Assembly (NCBI RefSeq): GCF_049546785.1 | Contig: NZ_JBMWAN010000002.1 | Span: 62,001 to 126,000, forward strand | From: Nitrospira_D sp035465795 | GTDB lineage: Bacteria > Nitrospirota > Nitrospiria > Nitrospirales > Nitrospiraceae | Reading direction: 5' to 3' | DNA: 64,000 nt | Part shown: piece by piece, positions 26,447-34,611 of the stretch | Numbering within the stretch: position 1 is the first letter of the stretch | Layout: the number at the start of each line of letters is the position of its first letter | Notes under the pieces: generated by a model | What the model saw: only the letters and a program-made list of their open reading frames with translations | What the model was told of the DNA's origin: nothing | Database searches by the model: none | Program-made: the position numbers and the translations under genes

Positions 26447-26959
26447 ATGCGTCCATTGAGCTGCTTCATCGCCACAACCCTGGACGGATACATCGCCGGG
26501 CCCGACGGAGAGATCGACTGGCTCTTCACCGATCAGGACTACGGCTACCGGCCATTCATCGCCGGCGTGGATACCGTCGTCATGGGGCGAAAGACATACG
26601 ACCTCTGCCTCACGTTCGGCGACTATCCCTATCCGGACATGCCCAACTACGTCTGGTCGCGCACGAGGCACGGCAGGGACGATCACGCCACCTTCGTGTC
26701 CGGCGACATCGCGGAATTGTTACGGGGTCTCAAACGACAGGCAGGAAAAACGATCTGGCTTGTGGGCGGACACGCATTGGTGGGAGAAGCGGTCAGACAG
26801 GATCTGCTCGATGAACTGATTGTCTCCGTCCATCCCCTCCTGCTCGGAGACGGCGTGCCGCTGTTTCCTCGCGGCCTTCCCAAGACACAGTTTCAGCTCA
26901 TCACGGCAGACACATTCAGTACCGGCCTCGTGCAGCTGACCTACCGCCGCACCCGCTGA
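26447..26959 (+). CDS. RibD/dihydrofolate-reductase-fold oxidoreductase
   Basis: The 170-residue protein begins MRPLSCFIATTLDGYIAGPDGEIDWL, a signature of the stand-alone RibD C-terminal/DHFR-like group. 'GVDTVVMGRKTYDLC' and 'GKTIWLVGGHALVGEAV' mark the NADPH site. The biological substrate of this clade is mostly unknown. The ATG used lies 8 bases after a TACAAT box, which is why the in-frame ATG at 26399 is not used. The gene stands alone. Confidence 0.86.
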   Translation: MRPLSCFIATTLDGYIAGPDGEIDWLFTDQDYGYRPFIAGVDTVVMGRKTYDLCLTFGDYPYPDMPNYVWSRTRHGRDDHATFVSGDIAELLRGLKRQAGKTIWLVGGHALVGEAVRQDLLDELIVSVHPLLLGDGVPLFPRGLPKTQFQLITADTFSTGLVQLTYRRTR

Positions 26960-26990
26960 TCGACAGCACCGCCGGCACGCGAGCCGCTGG

Positions 26991-27305
26991 CTAGCGGACC
27001 CCTGGCACTGTGGCTCCGCTGTCGGGAATCTGCAAGGTGATGGAAAGCGCATGACCGTCGCCGCCGACCTGCGCAGCGATCTTGTCCCCGGTTTTTAGTC
27101 GGCTCACCACCCCCACGATTTTTGTGTCGGCGGTCACGCGCAGGCGGGCTTCACGGCCGGAGATCTCCTTCACCACCAGCTCATCACCTTCCCAATACAT
27201 CACGTCGCCTTTGACCACCGCGGCTTCAGTAGCAGGAGAACCTTCCAGAGCTTCTGTTTGGGTGACCACGGCAAAGACGAGGAACAAAGCGAGAAGAATT
27301 GGCAT
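26991..27305 (-). CDS. Small exported protein, OB-like beta fold
   Basis: The 104-residue product has a signal peptide (MPILLALFLVFAVVTQTEAL). A beta-rich mature part 'VKGDVMYWEGDELVVKEISGREARLRVTADTKIV' is followed by 'KTGDKIAAQVGGDGHALSITL'. This recurring 'G.V..V.GD..VVK...G....L.V...T.I' layout is found in small periplasmic OB-like proteins. Function unknown. A strong promoter and a GGAGG-type site support expression. Confidence 0.75.
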   Translation of the reverse strand: MPILLALFLVFAVVTQTEALEGSPATEAAVVKGDVMYWEGDELVVKEISGREARLRVTADTKIVGVVSRLKTGDKIAAQVGGDGHALSITLQIPDSGATVPGVR

Positions 27306-27327
27306 GATGACACCTCCTACGGGATTT

Positions 27328-27357
27328 AGGCTACGAAGAGCCGTGGCCCTTTGTCAA
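27328..27357 (-). promoter_or_regulatory. Promoter of the small exported protein gene
   Basis: TTGACA (27357-27352), 18-base spacer, TAGCCT (27333-27328). The ATG is at 27305, giving a short leader containing the AGGAGGTG site. Confidence 0.65.
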
Positions 27358-27580
27358 TCGGGTAGTCTGAAATCGCCTCAGGCCCTCCTCAAAAGGATCG
27401 GTCGAACCGGCCGATCGTAACAGCAGACTCTCTCCATGCTCCCGTCCGGGCGATAGCCTGCCGCGTCAACCGTGCGCCCGCTGCCGCCTGAGAGCCCCCC
27501 TCATGCGATCGGCTAGGCATCTCGCACCGGTTATGCTACAAATCCGTCACAGCACTATCGACTCGTTCGAAGGTATGTTC

Positions 27581-28786
27581 ATGAGGATGGGACCACGCTC
27601 AACGTCCCGCACGCGATTCACCCTGGCGGGCCTCGTATGCAGCCTGGCCGTGAGCGGCTGCCTTTCTCCCATCACGCTGAATCGGGCTGTGACGGCCTAT
27701 GATGATTCGGTCACGGATGCCATCTCCAGGCAACTGCTCATCAACATCGCCCGCGCCCATCAGCATCAGCCTATCCACTTCACCGGCGTGTCGAATATCG
27801 CCGCGACGTTCGATTTCCGTGTCAGCGCCGGCGCCACACCGGCACTCACAGGAGAGGCCAGCAAGGCGCTCATGCCGATCTTCGGCGGCAGCGTCGCGGA
27901 AAACCCCACATTCAGCATCGTGCCGATCGAAGGGGAAGAGTTCACGAAGCGGCTTTTGACCCCCTTCCAGGAAACCAAGTTCATCCTCCTCCTCAGGCAG
28001 CGGTACGACATCGATCTGATGCTCAGGCTGATGGCGCAGGAACTGCGGATCAAGCAGAATGGCCAAGAAGTCGCCTACCGCAATACGCCGGCAGATCAGA
28101 CAGGCTACGAGATGTTCCGTCGCGTGGTGACGCACATCTCGGCTATTCAGGACGCGAACCAGCTTTATGCCGAACCGCTCGTCTACAATCGGACCTGGAC
28201 GATTCCCGCCAACGCCGTCACAGCCGAAGGCTTCCAGGCTTTACAAAAAGAGTATCTCGTGACCTACAGCCAGAAAGACAACACCTACACTCTTCGAAAA
28301 CAAATCACGGGACGAATTGTCATCACCAACTATGACCCCGACACGCTCTCACCCGAAGAACGGGCCCGGTTGATCGACGAAACGGAGGAAGGGCAACTCA
28401 ACGATGTGTCCTTCGACATCCGCCCGGGGCACGTCGGAGGGGACTACCCTCTCAAGGGAGACTTCCGGCTGCGGAGCTTCAATACCATCCTCAACTTTCT
28501 GGGTCGGTCGCTTGGAGAAGACCCTGAATACCACGTCGAGCAAGATCCACGGACACCAGCATTCTACGAAAACCCCGTCCACACCATGGAACTCCTGCTG
28601 TCAGATGGTGCTCCCTCGGAAGCCGACCTGTCGATTCAATCCCACGGAAAATATTACGCCGTAAACACTACCGGGCCACTGGCCCGCTGGAACCGGGAAG
28701 CGTTCCAATTGTTGTACCTGTTGTTCCAAATGACCGTGACCGAGGTGCCTCGCGTCGGAGTCCCCAGCATCACCATCGCGAAGTGA
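27581..28786 (+). CDS. Large lipoprotein of unknown function
   Basis: The 401-residue product has a basic start (MRMGPRSTSRTR), a hydrophobic segment and lipobox LAVSGCLSP, so it should be lipidated. The mature protein has no domain I can name. It contains 'SRQLLINIARAHQHQPIHFTGVSNIAATFDF' and a C-terminal 'FQLLYLLFQMTVTEVPRVGVPSITIAK'. Three close in-frame ATGs exist (27575, 27581, 27587); 27581 is best placed after AAGG. It is followed by the GIY-YIG gene on the same strand. Confidence 0.75.
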   Translation: MRMGPRSTSRTRFTLAGLVCSLAVSGCLSPITLNRAVTAYDDSVTDAISRQLLINIARAHQHQPIHFTGVSNIAATFDFRVSAGATPALTGEASKALMPIFGGSVAENPTFSIVPIEGEEFTKRLLTPFQETKFILLLRQRYDIDLMLRLMAQELRIKQNGQEVAYRNTPADQTGYEMFRRVVTHISAIQDANQLYAEPLVYNRTWTIPANAVTAEGFQALQKEYLVTYSQKDNTYTLRKQITGRIVITNYDPDTLSPEERARLIDETEEGQLNDVSFDIRPGHVGGDYPLKGDFRLRSFNTILNFLGRSLGEDPEYHVEQDPRTPAFYENPVHTMELLLSDGAPSEADLSIQSHGKYYAVNTTGPLARWNREAFQLLYLLFQMTVTEVPRVGVPSITIAK

Positions 28787-28867
28787 TCCTGCGACAGCAG
28801 CCCCTCCTATGACCATTGCCCACGCATACCCTCACCGCAAGCAGCCGGCCGCCCCGGAAAAGCCCGC

Positions 28868-29158
28868 ATGAAGTGGGTCGTCTACATCCTGGAGTGCAAA
28901 GACAAGAGCCTCTACACCGGCATCACCAACGATCTGGAGCGGCGGCTGGAGGAGCACAACAAGGGCACAGGAGCCAAGTACACGAAGACGCGCAGGCCGT
29001 CGCGGCTGCGCTACACCGAAGAGCACGACAGCAGGAGCGCGGCGCTGAAACGAGAGGCCGCAATCAAATCCCTGAACCGCACGGACAAACTCACGCTGAT
29101 CGCCGCACGCTCCTCAAATGAGCGTCCTGAGAAGAACGCCACTCAGCGCCTCCGCTAG
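28868..29158 (+). CDS. GIY-YIG nuclease-fold protein (UPF0213/YhbQ type)
   Basis: The 96-residue protein starts MKWVVYILECKDKSLYTGITNDLERRLEEHN. 'VVYILECKD' and 'LYTGITNDLERRL' supply the GIY and YIG motifs with the conserved Arg, and 'KYTKTRRP' and 'SRSAALKREAAIKSL' supply the later Glu helix. Small stand-alone members of this family are DNA-acting nucleases of uncertain role. The gene is convergent with the TIR-TPR gene. Confidence 0.93.
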   Translation: MKWVVYILECKDKSLYTGITNDLERRLEEHNKGTGAKYTKTRRPSRLRYTEEHDSRSAALKREAAIKSLNRTDKLTLIAARSSNERPEKNATQRLR

Positions 29159-29183
29159 CAGAGAAGAGAACCCGGCACAGGCA

Positions 29184-29214
29184 GAGAGGGTCAGCGCCTC
29201 ACGCTCACCCTCTC
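29184..29214. terminator. Hairpin between convergent GIY-YIG and TIR genes
   Basis: GAGAGGGT (29184-29191) pairs with ACCCTCTC (29207-29214) around an inner GCG/CGC stem. Position between two convergent stops suggests a bidirectional terminator; there is no T-run. Confidence 0.5.
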
Positions 29215-29224
29215 GGGGTTGAAC

Positions 29225-30676
29225 TCATTTCGGCCGAACGGGAGCCGCCTTGCTCAATCGTACGAGGGCTCGATCCGCGCCCTCGCGAAAACTCCTATCG
29301 TTCGGCGTGAGCGTGGCGCGGAAGGCCTGTAGCGTCTTCACAGCCGCGGCATCATCCCCCGCCGCCTCCTGCAACAACGCCAGATAATACGGGGCCCCTC
29401 GCTGGTCCGGGAAAGGGAACTCCCGGTCGTCGAACAGCCACAGATAGGTGGCCACCAGGTCGCCGGCCGGAACCACTGACGTCACCTGCGCTAAAAATTC
29501 TTTCGGGTCGCGGGGCGGCCTCAACTTGGAGTCGAAGACTGAAAAGAGACGTCGGCGGAAGGAGGCATCGAGGACTTCCTGCGCCCGGCGCATGTCGTTC
29601 GCCGCACGCAGTTGCGCAAGAGCGCTCTCGTCGCCTTGACGATTCTGGAGGGCCGAAAACTGCGTGCGCCGGACATAAGACCGATGCTCGCCTCCCGCGA
29701 GCGCTTGCCGGAAATGGCCATCCGCATCGGGCAGGGTCCCGCCGGACCAGAGAATCCAGTGGCCCCACATGGCATGGGCATAGGCGTTGGCAGGATCGAG
29801 ATCGATGGCACGCTGATAGTAGACCGCCGGGTTCAGATCGGCGCGCCCGTCACGCGTGCGAAGAAAGTCCGCCCAGCCGCGATGAGCAAGGATATCGGCC
29901 TTGCGCGGCCCCTCAGCCACAGCGGCGGCGGCATCCAAGGCCGGCAAGAGCGGATCCACGATGTCCGCCCACTTTTTCTCTGAGGGCTTATGAACGTCCC
30001 CCAGCCACCGCATGGCCGCATCGGTACGCGCATTGGCGACGTCCGCCGCAACCTTCCGGTCGAACCATCGTGTCAGCGGGCGCCCGTCAACCCGTTGCAG
30101 CGCCTGATCGTATGTGTTCCAGGCGCCGGCATAGTCGTGAGCCTCCTCCTGCGTGCGCCCCACAGCGAGCAGCGCGGCTATTTCTTGAGCGGACTCCCGC
30201 AGGGAGACAAACACAAACGCACAGGCGCCAGCCACCGCCAGCACCATCCCCGCCCCGATCAGCCATCTTGTCCTCGGCCCTGAGGAGGAGAGCTGCCGGA
30301 CCGCGCGGGCCACATCGGCCGCCACATCTCCGTTCGGCTCAAGCAGAGTGACCGCGCGCAGGTAGGCAGGAAGATCTTTGATGGGAGTCGGTTGCACAAG
30401 GACAGGGAGCACGTGTCCGGCCGGATGCGTCCATCGGGCCTGGGCAATGTCCAGTTCGCTCAGGGTATACCGGCCTTTTGCCAGAGACTCCGGCGAAACC
30501 AGGAAGATGAACAAGTCGCTGGATTCGATCGCGCCGTTGATACGGGCATGGTATTCGCCACCGGGCGGCAAATCGCTGCGATCGAAGAACACCTCATGCC
30601 CCTCAGCGACCAGGGCGAGGCGAATGCTGTCCGCAGCGGGACGTTCCACGGAGGGATAGCAGAGAAAGATCTTCAT
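29225..30676 (-). CDS. TIR domain protein with membrane helix and TPR-like region
   Basis: The 483-residue protein has an N-terminal TIR domain (residues 1-about 135): 'MKIFLCYPSVERPAADSIRLAL', 'GHEVFFDRSDLPPGGEYHARI' and 'DLFIFLVSPESLAKGRYTLSEL'. The Glu in YTLSEL is at the place of the catalytic Glu of TIR NADases. A transmembrane helix follows (about 141-160, WLIGAGMVLAVAGACAFVFV). The rest is helical with TPR-like elements ('AVYYQRAIDLDPANAYAHAMWG'). It may be a membrane-anchored NAD-cleaving sensor or a signalling adaptor. No partner gene with a known defence role is adjacent. Confidence 0.82.
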   Translation of the reverse strand: MKIFLCYPSVERPAADSIRLALVAEGHEVFFDRSDLPPGGEYHARINGAIESSDLFIFLVSPESLAKGRYTLSELDIAQARWTHPAGHVLPVLVQPTPIKDLPAYLRAVTLLEPNGDVAADVARAVRQLSSSGPRTRWLIGAGMVLAVAGACAFVFVSLRESAQEIAALLAVGRTQEEAHDYAGAWNTYDQALQRVDGRPLTRWFDRKVAADVANARTDAAMRWLGDVHKPSEKKWADIVDPLLPALDAAAAVAEGPRKADILAHRGWADFLRTRDGRADLNPAVYYQRAIDLDPANAYAHAMWGHWILWSGGTLPDADGHFRQALAGGEHRSYVRRTQFSALQNRQGDESALAQLRAANDMRRAQEVLDASFRRRLFSVFDSKLRPPRDPKEFLAQVTSVVPAGDLVATYLWLFDDREFPFPDQRGAPYYLALLQEAAGDDAAAVKTLQAFRATLTPNDRSFREGADRALVRLSKAAPVRPK

Positions 30677-30807
30677 GCGCGGCAGCCCGAGACTGGTTCA
30701 GAGCGTGCCATACCACCCCTCATCGAATGACCAACCCGGCTGCATCACCGCCACGCTTGCGGAAGGGGCGCCGATCACGTGGTTCAGTGAAGGCCTTCTC
30801 CGCGCGG

Positions 30808-31113
30808 TCAGACAGCCGCGACCTTTGCCGCCACCTTCACGACGGCATCGACCGCCTTCGCCAGATTCTTGATCGCCTTGGCGACGTCACCGATCTGGCG
30901 CTTAGCCTGCTGCACCGAGGCGATGGACTTGTCCAGCCCCTCGACGGCTTTCTCGAACAGGGCCGTGTTGTCGCCGATATCCTTATCGGCCATCTCCAGC
31001 ACGGCCGACAGCGCCCGGTCATATTCGTCCTGGAGCTGCTGCCGCCGCTCGGCGTTCGGCTCAGCCCGGTACGTCTCGCGTAATTCCCAGAGCGCCTCAT
31101 TGATCGTCGCCAT
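30808..31113 (-). CDS. Small helical protein, possible partner of the adjacent lipoprotein
   Basis: The 101-residue protein is almost entirely helical and heptad-like: 'ALWELRETYRAEPNAERRQQLQDEYDRALSAVLEMADKD' then a Lys/Ala-rich tail 'IKNLAKAVDAVVKVAAKVAAV', which could be amphipathic and membrane-binding. GGAGAGG precedes the ATG. It lies 13 bp downstream of the lipoprotein stop, so the two are very likely co-transcribed. No family recognised. Confidence 0.65.
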   Translation of the reverse strand: MATINEALWELRETYRAEPNAERRQQLQDEYDRALSAVLEMADKDIGDNTALFEKAVEGLDKSIASVQQAKRQIGDVAKAIKNLAKAVDAVVKVAAKVAAV

Positions 31114-31126
31114 AATGCCTCTCCTC

Positions 31127-31996
31127 CTAATGTTTCAGCATGAGCCGGGTGTGCGCGGCCAGCTCCTTCACCGTCTTCGTCAGCTCGTTCAGCCGGGCCA
31201 GGGTAATCTTGTTCTCCTTGACCCCCTTGACGATGTCCCCGTGTGCGGCTTTCAACTGAGCCGCGGCGGCGGCCAGGCCGGGATAGATCGCGTCCGTCTT
31301 CCGTTTCGTCTCAATCCCCTTGCGATTCGCCTCGACGGCCGGAATCCGGTCCTGCACCGTGGCGTTCGTATCGTCGAGCACGGAATCGGCCGCCGTCACC
31401 GCCAGCAACCCCATCGCATTGACGTATTTCGCGACCGGCCCGTCTGTGTTGAACTCCGAGGCGAAGAGGTCCGCGATCCTCTGCACCTGCGCATCGGCTT
31501 CGGGAACGATGGCCTCGATCGCCTTTTTCTTCTTGTATTCGACGATGAGCCCCCCGATATCCTCGACCAATTCCCCCACACCGGTCAGTTGCTCCTCGCT
31601 CAGTTTGCGGCTGTCCGGATCGAGCCCCCGGATGCTTTCCTTGAATTTCGCGGAGGCGGCGGCAAGTTCCGCCTGTTGCGTGTCCTCCACGAGCGCCAAC
31701 AAGAGGTCCGCGTAGGATTGAAGCGTCTCGGCCGCCCGGATCCTGGCGCTGATACGGTCAGGCGGCAAGGCGCCGTCGATCTTGTCCCGATCCTTGATGC
31801 GCTGGGGCGTGAGGGTGAGCACCGACGTGTTCAAGTCCATCACCGTGCTGCGCGCATCGATCAACTGGGTGGTGACCGTGTCGCCGAAGGACGCGGAGGA
31901 GCGGCTGAACTGGCTGATCGAATCTTTCTGCACCTGCGTCAGACCGCATCCCGACAGGAAGAGGGCGAATATCAGGCATGACGACCGGATCCACAT
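31127..31996 (-). CDS. Helical lipoprotein of unknown function
   Basis: The 289-residue product starts MWIRSSCLIFALFLSGCGLTQ, with lipobox LSGCG and AGGAGG 7 bases before the ATG. The mature protein is long-helical and charged, with no named domain, and ends 'TKTVKELAAHTRLMLKH'. A TTGACA-N17-TAGCCT promoter lies about 145 bp upstream. It heads a two-gene unit with the small helical protein; both being coiled-coil-like, they may form a periplasmic-cytoplasmic pair or separate complexes. The upstream in-frame extension is rejected. Confidence 0.75.
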   Translation of the reverse strand: MWIRSSCLIFALFLSGCGLTQVQKDSISQFSRSSASFGDTVTTQLIDARSTVMDLNTSVLTLTPQRIKDRDKIDGALPPDRISARIRAAETLQSYADLLLALVEDTQQAELAAASAKFKESIRGLDPDSRKLSEEQLTGVGELVEDIGGLIVEYKKKKAIEAIVPEADAQVQRIADLFASEFNTDGPVAKYVNAMGLLAVTAADSVLDDTNATVQDRIPAVEANRKGIETKRKTDAIYPGLAAAAAQLKAAHGDIVKGVKENKITLARLNELTKTVKELAAHTRLMLKH

Positions 31997-32139
31997 AGAC
32001 TGCCTCCTGGGCAATTGGGAATTGAGAAACGAGCCTTGAGCGACCCACACGCGAGACGCCCATGCCGGACGATCCATCATGGCGTCCTCTCGCGGCCGGA
32101 TTGCAATGAAGAGCCAGCCCGGGCCCCACATCGAGGGTA

Positions 32140-32168
32140 AGGCTAGTGCTCGTGCCGGACAATGTCAA
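32140..32168 (-). promoter_or_regulatory. Promoter of the helical lipoprotein gene
   Basis: TTGACA (32168-32163), 17-base spacer, TAGCCT (32145-32140), upstream of the lipoprotein ATG at 31996. Confidence 0.65.
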
Positions 32169-32292
32169 CGGAGAACTTCACACTTTACTGGCATTCATGA
32201 GGCAATCGGGATGAGCGCTGCTCTCCTGCATCTCTATCAGAGACAGGCTCAGTGCATCGGCCGCGCCGGCGGCCTTCGTCGCAGCCGCCCGC

Positions 32293-32775
32293 TCAATACC
32301 GATCCTCCATCCGGTCTTCAAACTGAACGGACCGCTTCGCAGCCTCAGGAAAGCCGATCGTTTTGTTCGCGACGCTGGAGACCTCCGCCGAGGTGAAGGG
32401 CCGGCCCATGTCGTAGTCCGTCGTCAGCCTCGAGACCGTGCTCACAATGCCCCGCTGATCGAAGAACACCCCGACATCATAGCGTGTATCGTACAGCCCG
32501 ATGCCGTTGAACCAGAGTCCGTACAACAAGAGGTAATCCAGCGGATTGATCACGGCCGTGGCATAGCTGTAGGACCACCATTCTCTGGTCCACCCGCCCA
32601 TCTCGATCGTCCGCCGGCTCTCCGGGTCCCCCAGAAGGTCGGCAACCTGCTGCATCGTCGTCTCTCCGACGCGGATCTGCTCCATCGTCCGGTCGCGGGC
32701 CAGATCCGCATTCCCCGTCCAGGCGCAACCGGCCAGCAGTAAGGAGGCAAGTCCCACCCAGTGCAATCGTGTCAT
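32293..32775 (-). CDS. BamE/SmpA-like lipoprotein
   Basis: The 160-residue product has lipobox LLAGCAW and then 'IRVGETTMQQVADLLGDPESRRTIEMGGWTREWWSYSY'. 'I..G.T..QV..LLG.P' is the core of the SmpA/OmlA (BamE) fold. The C-terminal half is longer and Tyr/Phe-rich. It probably sits on the inner face of the outer membrane, but a role in barrel assembly is not shown. Its ATG is two bases after the stop of the 74-residue ORF upstream, so translation is likely coupled. Confidence 0.7.
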   Translation of the reverse strand: MTRLHWVGLASLLLAGCAWTGNADLARDRTMEQIRVGETTMQQVADLLGDPESRRTIEMGGWTREWWSYSYATAVINPLDYLLLYGLWFNGIGLYDTRYDVGVFFDQRGIVSTVSRLTTDYDMGRPFTSAEVSSVANKTIGFPEAAKRSVQFEDRMEDRY

Positions 32776-32777
32776 GG

Positions 32778-33002
32778 TCACCTCCCAGAGCGGATGCCGC
32801 ATGTTCCCCTGATCAGTCCATTCGGCCCGCTGCCCTCATGATCGGATGGGAAAGAACCGGAGGCTATTCTACTTTTTTGGTCCTGATCTGGTCCAGACCG
32901 GCGTGTCTCCATCTTGATGGGGAGACCCGTCCCCACCGGCGAAGCATGTATCGTGTTGTCCTCCCGCAACCATCGCGGCTCCGCCGGCTTCCTCAACGCC
33001 AT
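32778..33002 (-). CDS. Small basic protein, likely translated
   Basis: The 74-residue ORF starts MALRKPAEPRWLRED after AAGGAGG with an 8-base spacer, one of the best ribosome sites in the window. It ends with TGA two bases before the ATG of the BamE-like lipoprotein. The product is hydrophilic, Arg/Pro/Gly-rich and shows no known domain. Coupling and the ribosome site argue that it is real; absence of a recognisable family keeps confidence moderate. Confidence 0.5.
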   Translation of the reverse strand: MALRKPAEPRWLREDNTIHASPVGTGLPIKMETRRSGPDQDQKSRIASGSFPSDHEGSGPNGLIRGTCGIRSGR

Positions 33003-33070
33003 CACGTAGTCCTCCTTAATTGTCTTGCCGCAATCCAACTACCCCTATCCCCATAGGGCCAACTGCACTC

Positions 33071-33099
33071 TTGCGGCTGAGCCTATTCCAGGATATAGC
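33071..33099 (+). promoter_or_regulatory. Possible promoter of the PilZ gene
   Basis: TTGCGG (33071-33076), 17-base spacer, TATAGC (33094-33099), upstream of the PilZ start at 33142. Confidence 0.4.
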
Positions 33100-33141
33100 C
33101 TGGTTTTCCGGGAGGGGTTTTTCAGAAAGGGAGACATGCCG

Positions 33142-33468
33142 ATGGAGCAACGCAAGCATCCCCGTTACCGTGTCGAATATGCCGGATCGTTTTCGGGAGA
33201 CAAGATTAGCGCACAGGGTGTCGTATTGGACCTGTCGTCGGTCGGATGCAAGGCCCGCAGTCCCGTCGCGGTCGAAAAGGGAGATTTTATAGGAGCGCTC
33301 ATCGACGTGCCCCGGTATCCGACTCCTCTGCAGGTGGCCCTCGCTGTCGTCCGCTGGTCGCAGGGTCAGGAATTCGGCATGGAGTTTATTCGCATGGCCC
33401 CGGAATACCAGCAACAACTGCATGACCTGATCCGCGAGACCGAAGCGGAGCTGGGGCCTGGAACGTGA
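33142..33468 (+). CDS. PilZ domain protein (cyclic di-GMP receptor)
   Basis: The 108-residue protein starts MEQRKHPRYRVEYAG. 'RKHPRYRVE' is the RxxxR cyclic di-GMP motif and 'LDLSSVGCKARS' is the D/NxSxxG motif. The protein ends in a normal PilZ barrel ('VVRWSQGQEFGMEFIRM'). It is a single-domain receptor that likely acts through a protein partner, for example in motility or polysaccharide control. Of two ATGs 6 bp apart, the second is better spaced from AAGGGAG. Confidence 0.92.
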   Translation: MEQRKHPRYRVEYAGSFSGDKISAQGVVLDLSSVGCKARSPVAVEKGDFIGALIDVPRYPTPLQVALAVVRWSQGQEFGMEFIRMAPEYQQQLHDLIRETEAELGPGT

Positions 33469-33701
33469 TGCAAGACCGCTTGCAAGGGCTTCCTGATCCA
33501 AGGAGGATTCGCGCCATCTCTGCGACGGTTGGTGTTCGCTCAGCGGATGAACGGCCGAAAAAGGACCGGCGCGCGCGAATCCGTTGCGAGACAAGGGGCG
33601 GGAAGAGCTCCGCCAGGTAGCGCGCCCGGAGGAAAACCCGGTAGACACAGCCCCTTCCTGAGACGCTTCCTTCATCATAGGCGGCTCTCTCCTCCTGCCC
33701 C

Positions 33702-34601
33702 TCAAGAGGAACTGCCCGGCTTCCTTGCCCGGGCCGACTTTCTGGTCGATGCCGGAGACCTTGCGGACTGAAGAGACCTGGAGGCCCTGGCTTGCGGACG
33801 GGTCGGCCCTTCTGACCTTCTTCCTTCGCCGGCCGCTGGAACAAGCTGATGGTCTACCCGGTGGAGACAGCGCGGCTGATTTCTGCCCTCTTTCCCGTAG
33901 TACTCATGCCACCACTTGACCGCCTGCCAGATGGCTTCAGGGCAGCTGGACCGGCTTTCCAGCCCGGGAGTCAAATCATGCCCGAGCGCGCTGAAGACGA
34001 TTTCCAACATGGCCGACGATGGAATCCCGTATCCTTCCAATAGAGGATTGCCGGCGCGCCCGGCCCCCCACACAAAACCCAGCCACCGGACAATCAACTC
34101 CATGGCGTCCAACAACGTCCGCTGCTTTTGAAACTGATGAACGGCCCGGCGGATCTTCGCCCATACCAGCGTATCGCCGCTCGGAATACCGAGGAGCGCA
34201 ATGTTCGGATACGCCGCACGATCGCGATAGTGCTCAATCGTCCCGAGCTGCAGCCCGTTCGTCGGAACCGGATATCGGAATCCGCCTCGCGGCTCCAATG
34301 AGATTTCGTAGACGCGCCGCGACGGGTCCGGATGGATCAGCACGACGTGCGACCAGCTGCTCGGGGTCAAATCATGCCGTATGTGGGCCTGCGCGACCCG
34401 AAGCCGGAACGAAACAGGATCGGTCCCTCCCACTAACACAAGGCGCACCAGCTCTTGCGAGTTCAATGCGTCGCCGCATTGTGATGTCAGCGCCAGAGTC
34501 GCCCGTCTCAGCCAGGCCAGGTTGTCTTCACCGGCCGGGCCTGACAACGGCCCCACACCGTCCCAGGCACTCTTGGTCTTCGACGAAGCGATCGGAAGCA
34601 T
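33702..34601 (-). CDS. Possible permuted papain-like protein next to PhoD
   Basis: The 299-residue protein has no family I can name with certainty. Residues about 75-105 read 'SSWSHVVLIHPDPSRRVYEISLEP' and residues about 205-240 contain 'RSSCPEAIWQAVKWWHEYYGKEG'. A His followed much later by a Cys is the order found in circularly permuted NlpC/P60-LRAT (YiiX-like) enzymes, so that fold is a hypothesis. The last 65 residues are Arg/Ser/Pro-rich and low complexity; an alternative frame is also open there, so the C-terminus may be altered. The start follows GAGGAGG and lies 10 bp after the PhoD stop. Confidence 0.6.
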   Translation of the reverse strand: MLPIASSKTKSAWDGVGPLSGPAGEDNLAWLRRATLALTSQCGDALNSQELVRLVLVGGTDPVSFRLRVAQAHIRHDLTPSSWSHVVLIHPDPSRRVYEISLEPRGGFRYPVPTNGLQLGTIEHYRDRAAYPNIALLGIPSGDTLVWAKIRRAVHQFQKQRTLLDAMELIVRWLGFVWGAGRAGNPLLEGYGIPSSAMLEIVFSALGHDLTPGLESRSSCPEAIWQAVKWWHEYYGKEGRNQPRCLHRVDHQLVPAAGEGRRSEGPTRPQARASRSLQSARSPASTRKSARARKPGSSS

Positions 34602-34611
34602 AGGCCCCTCC

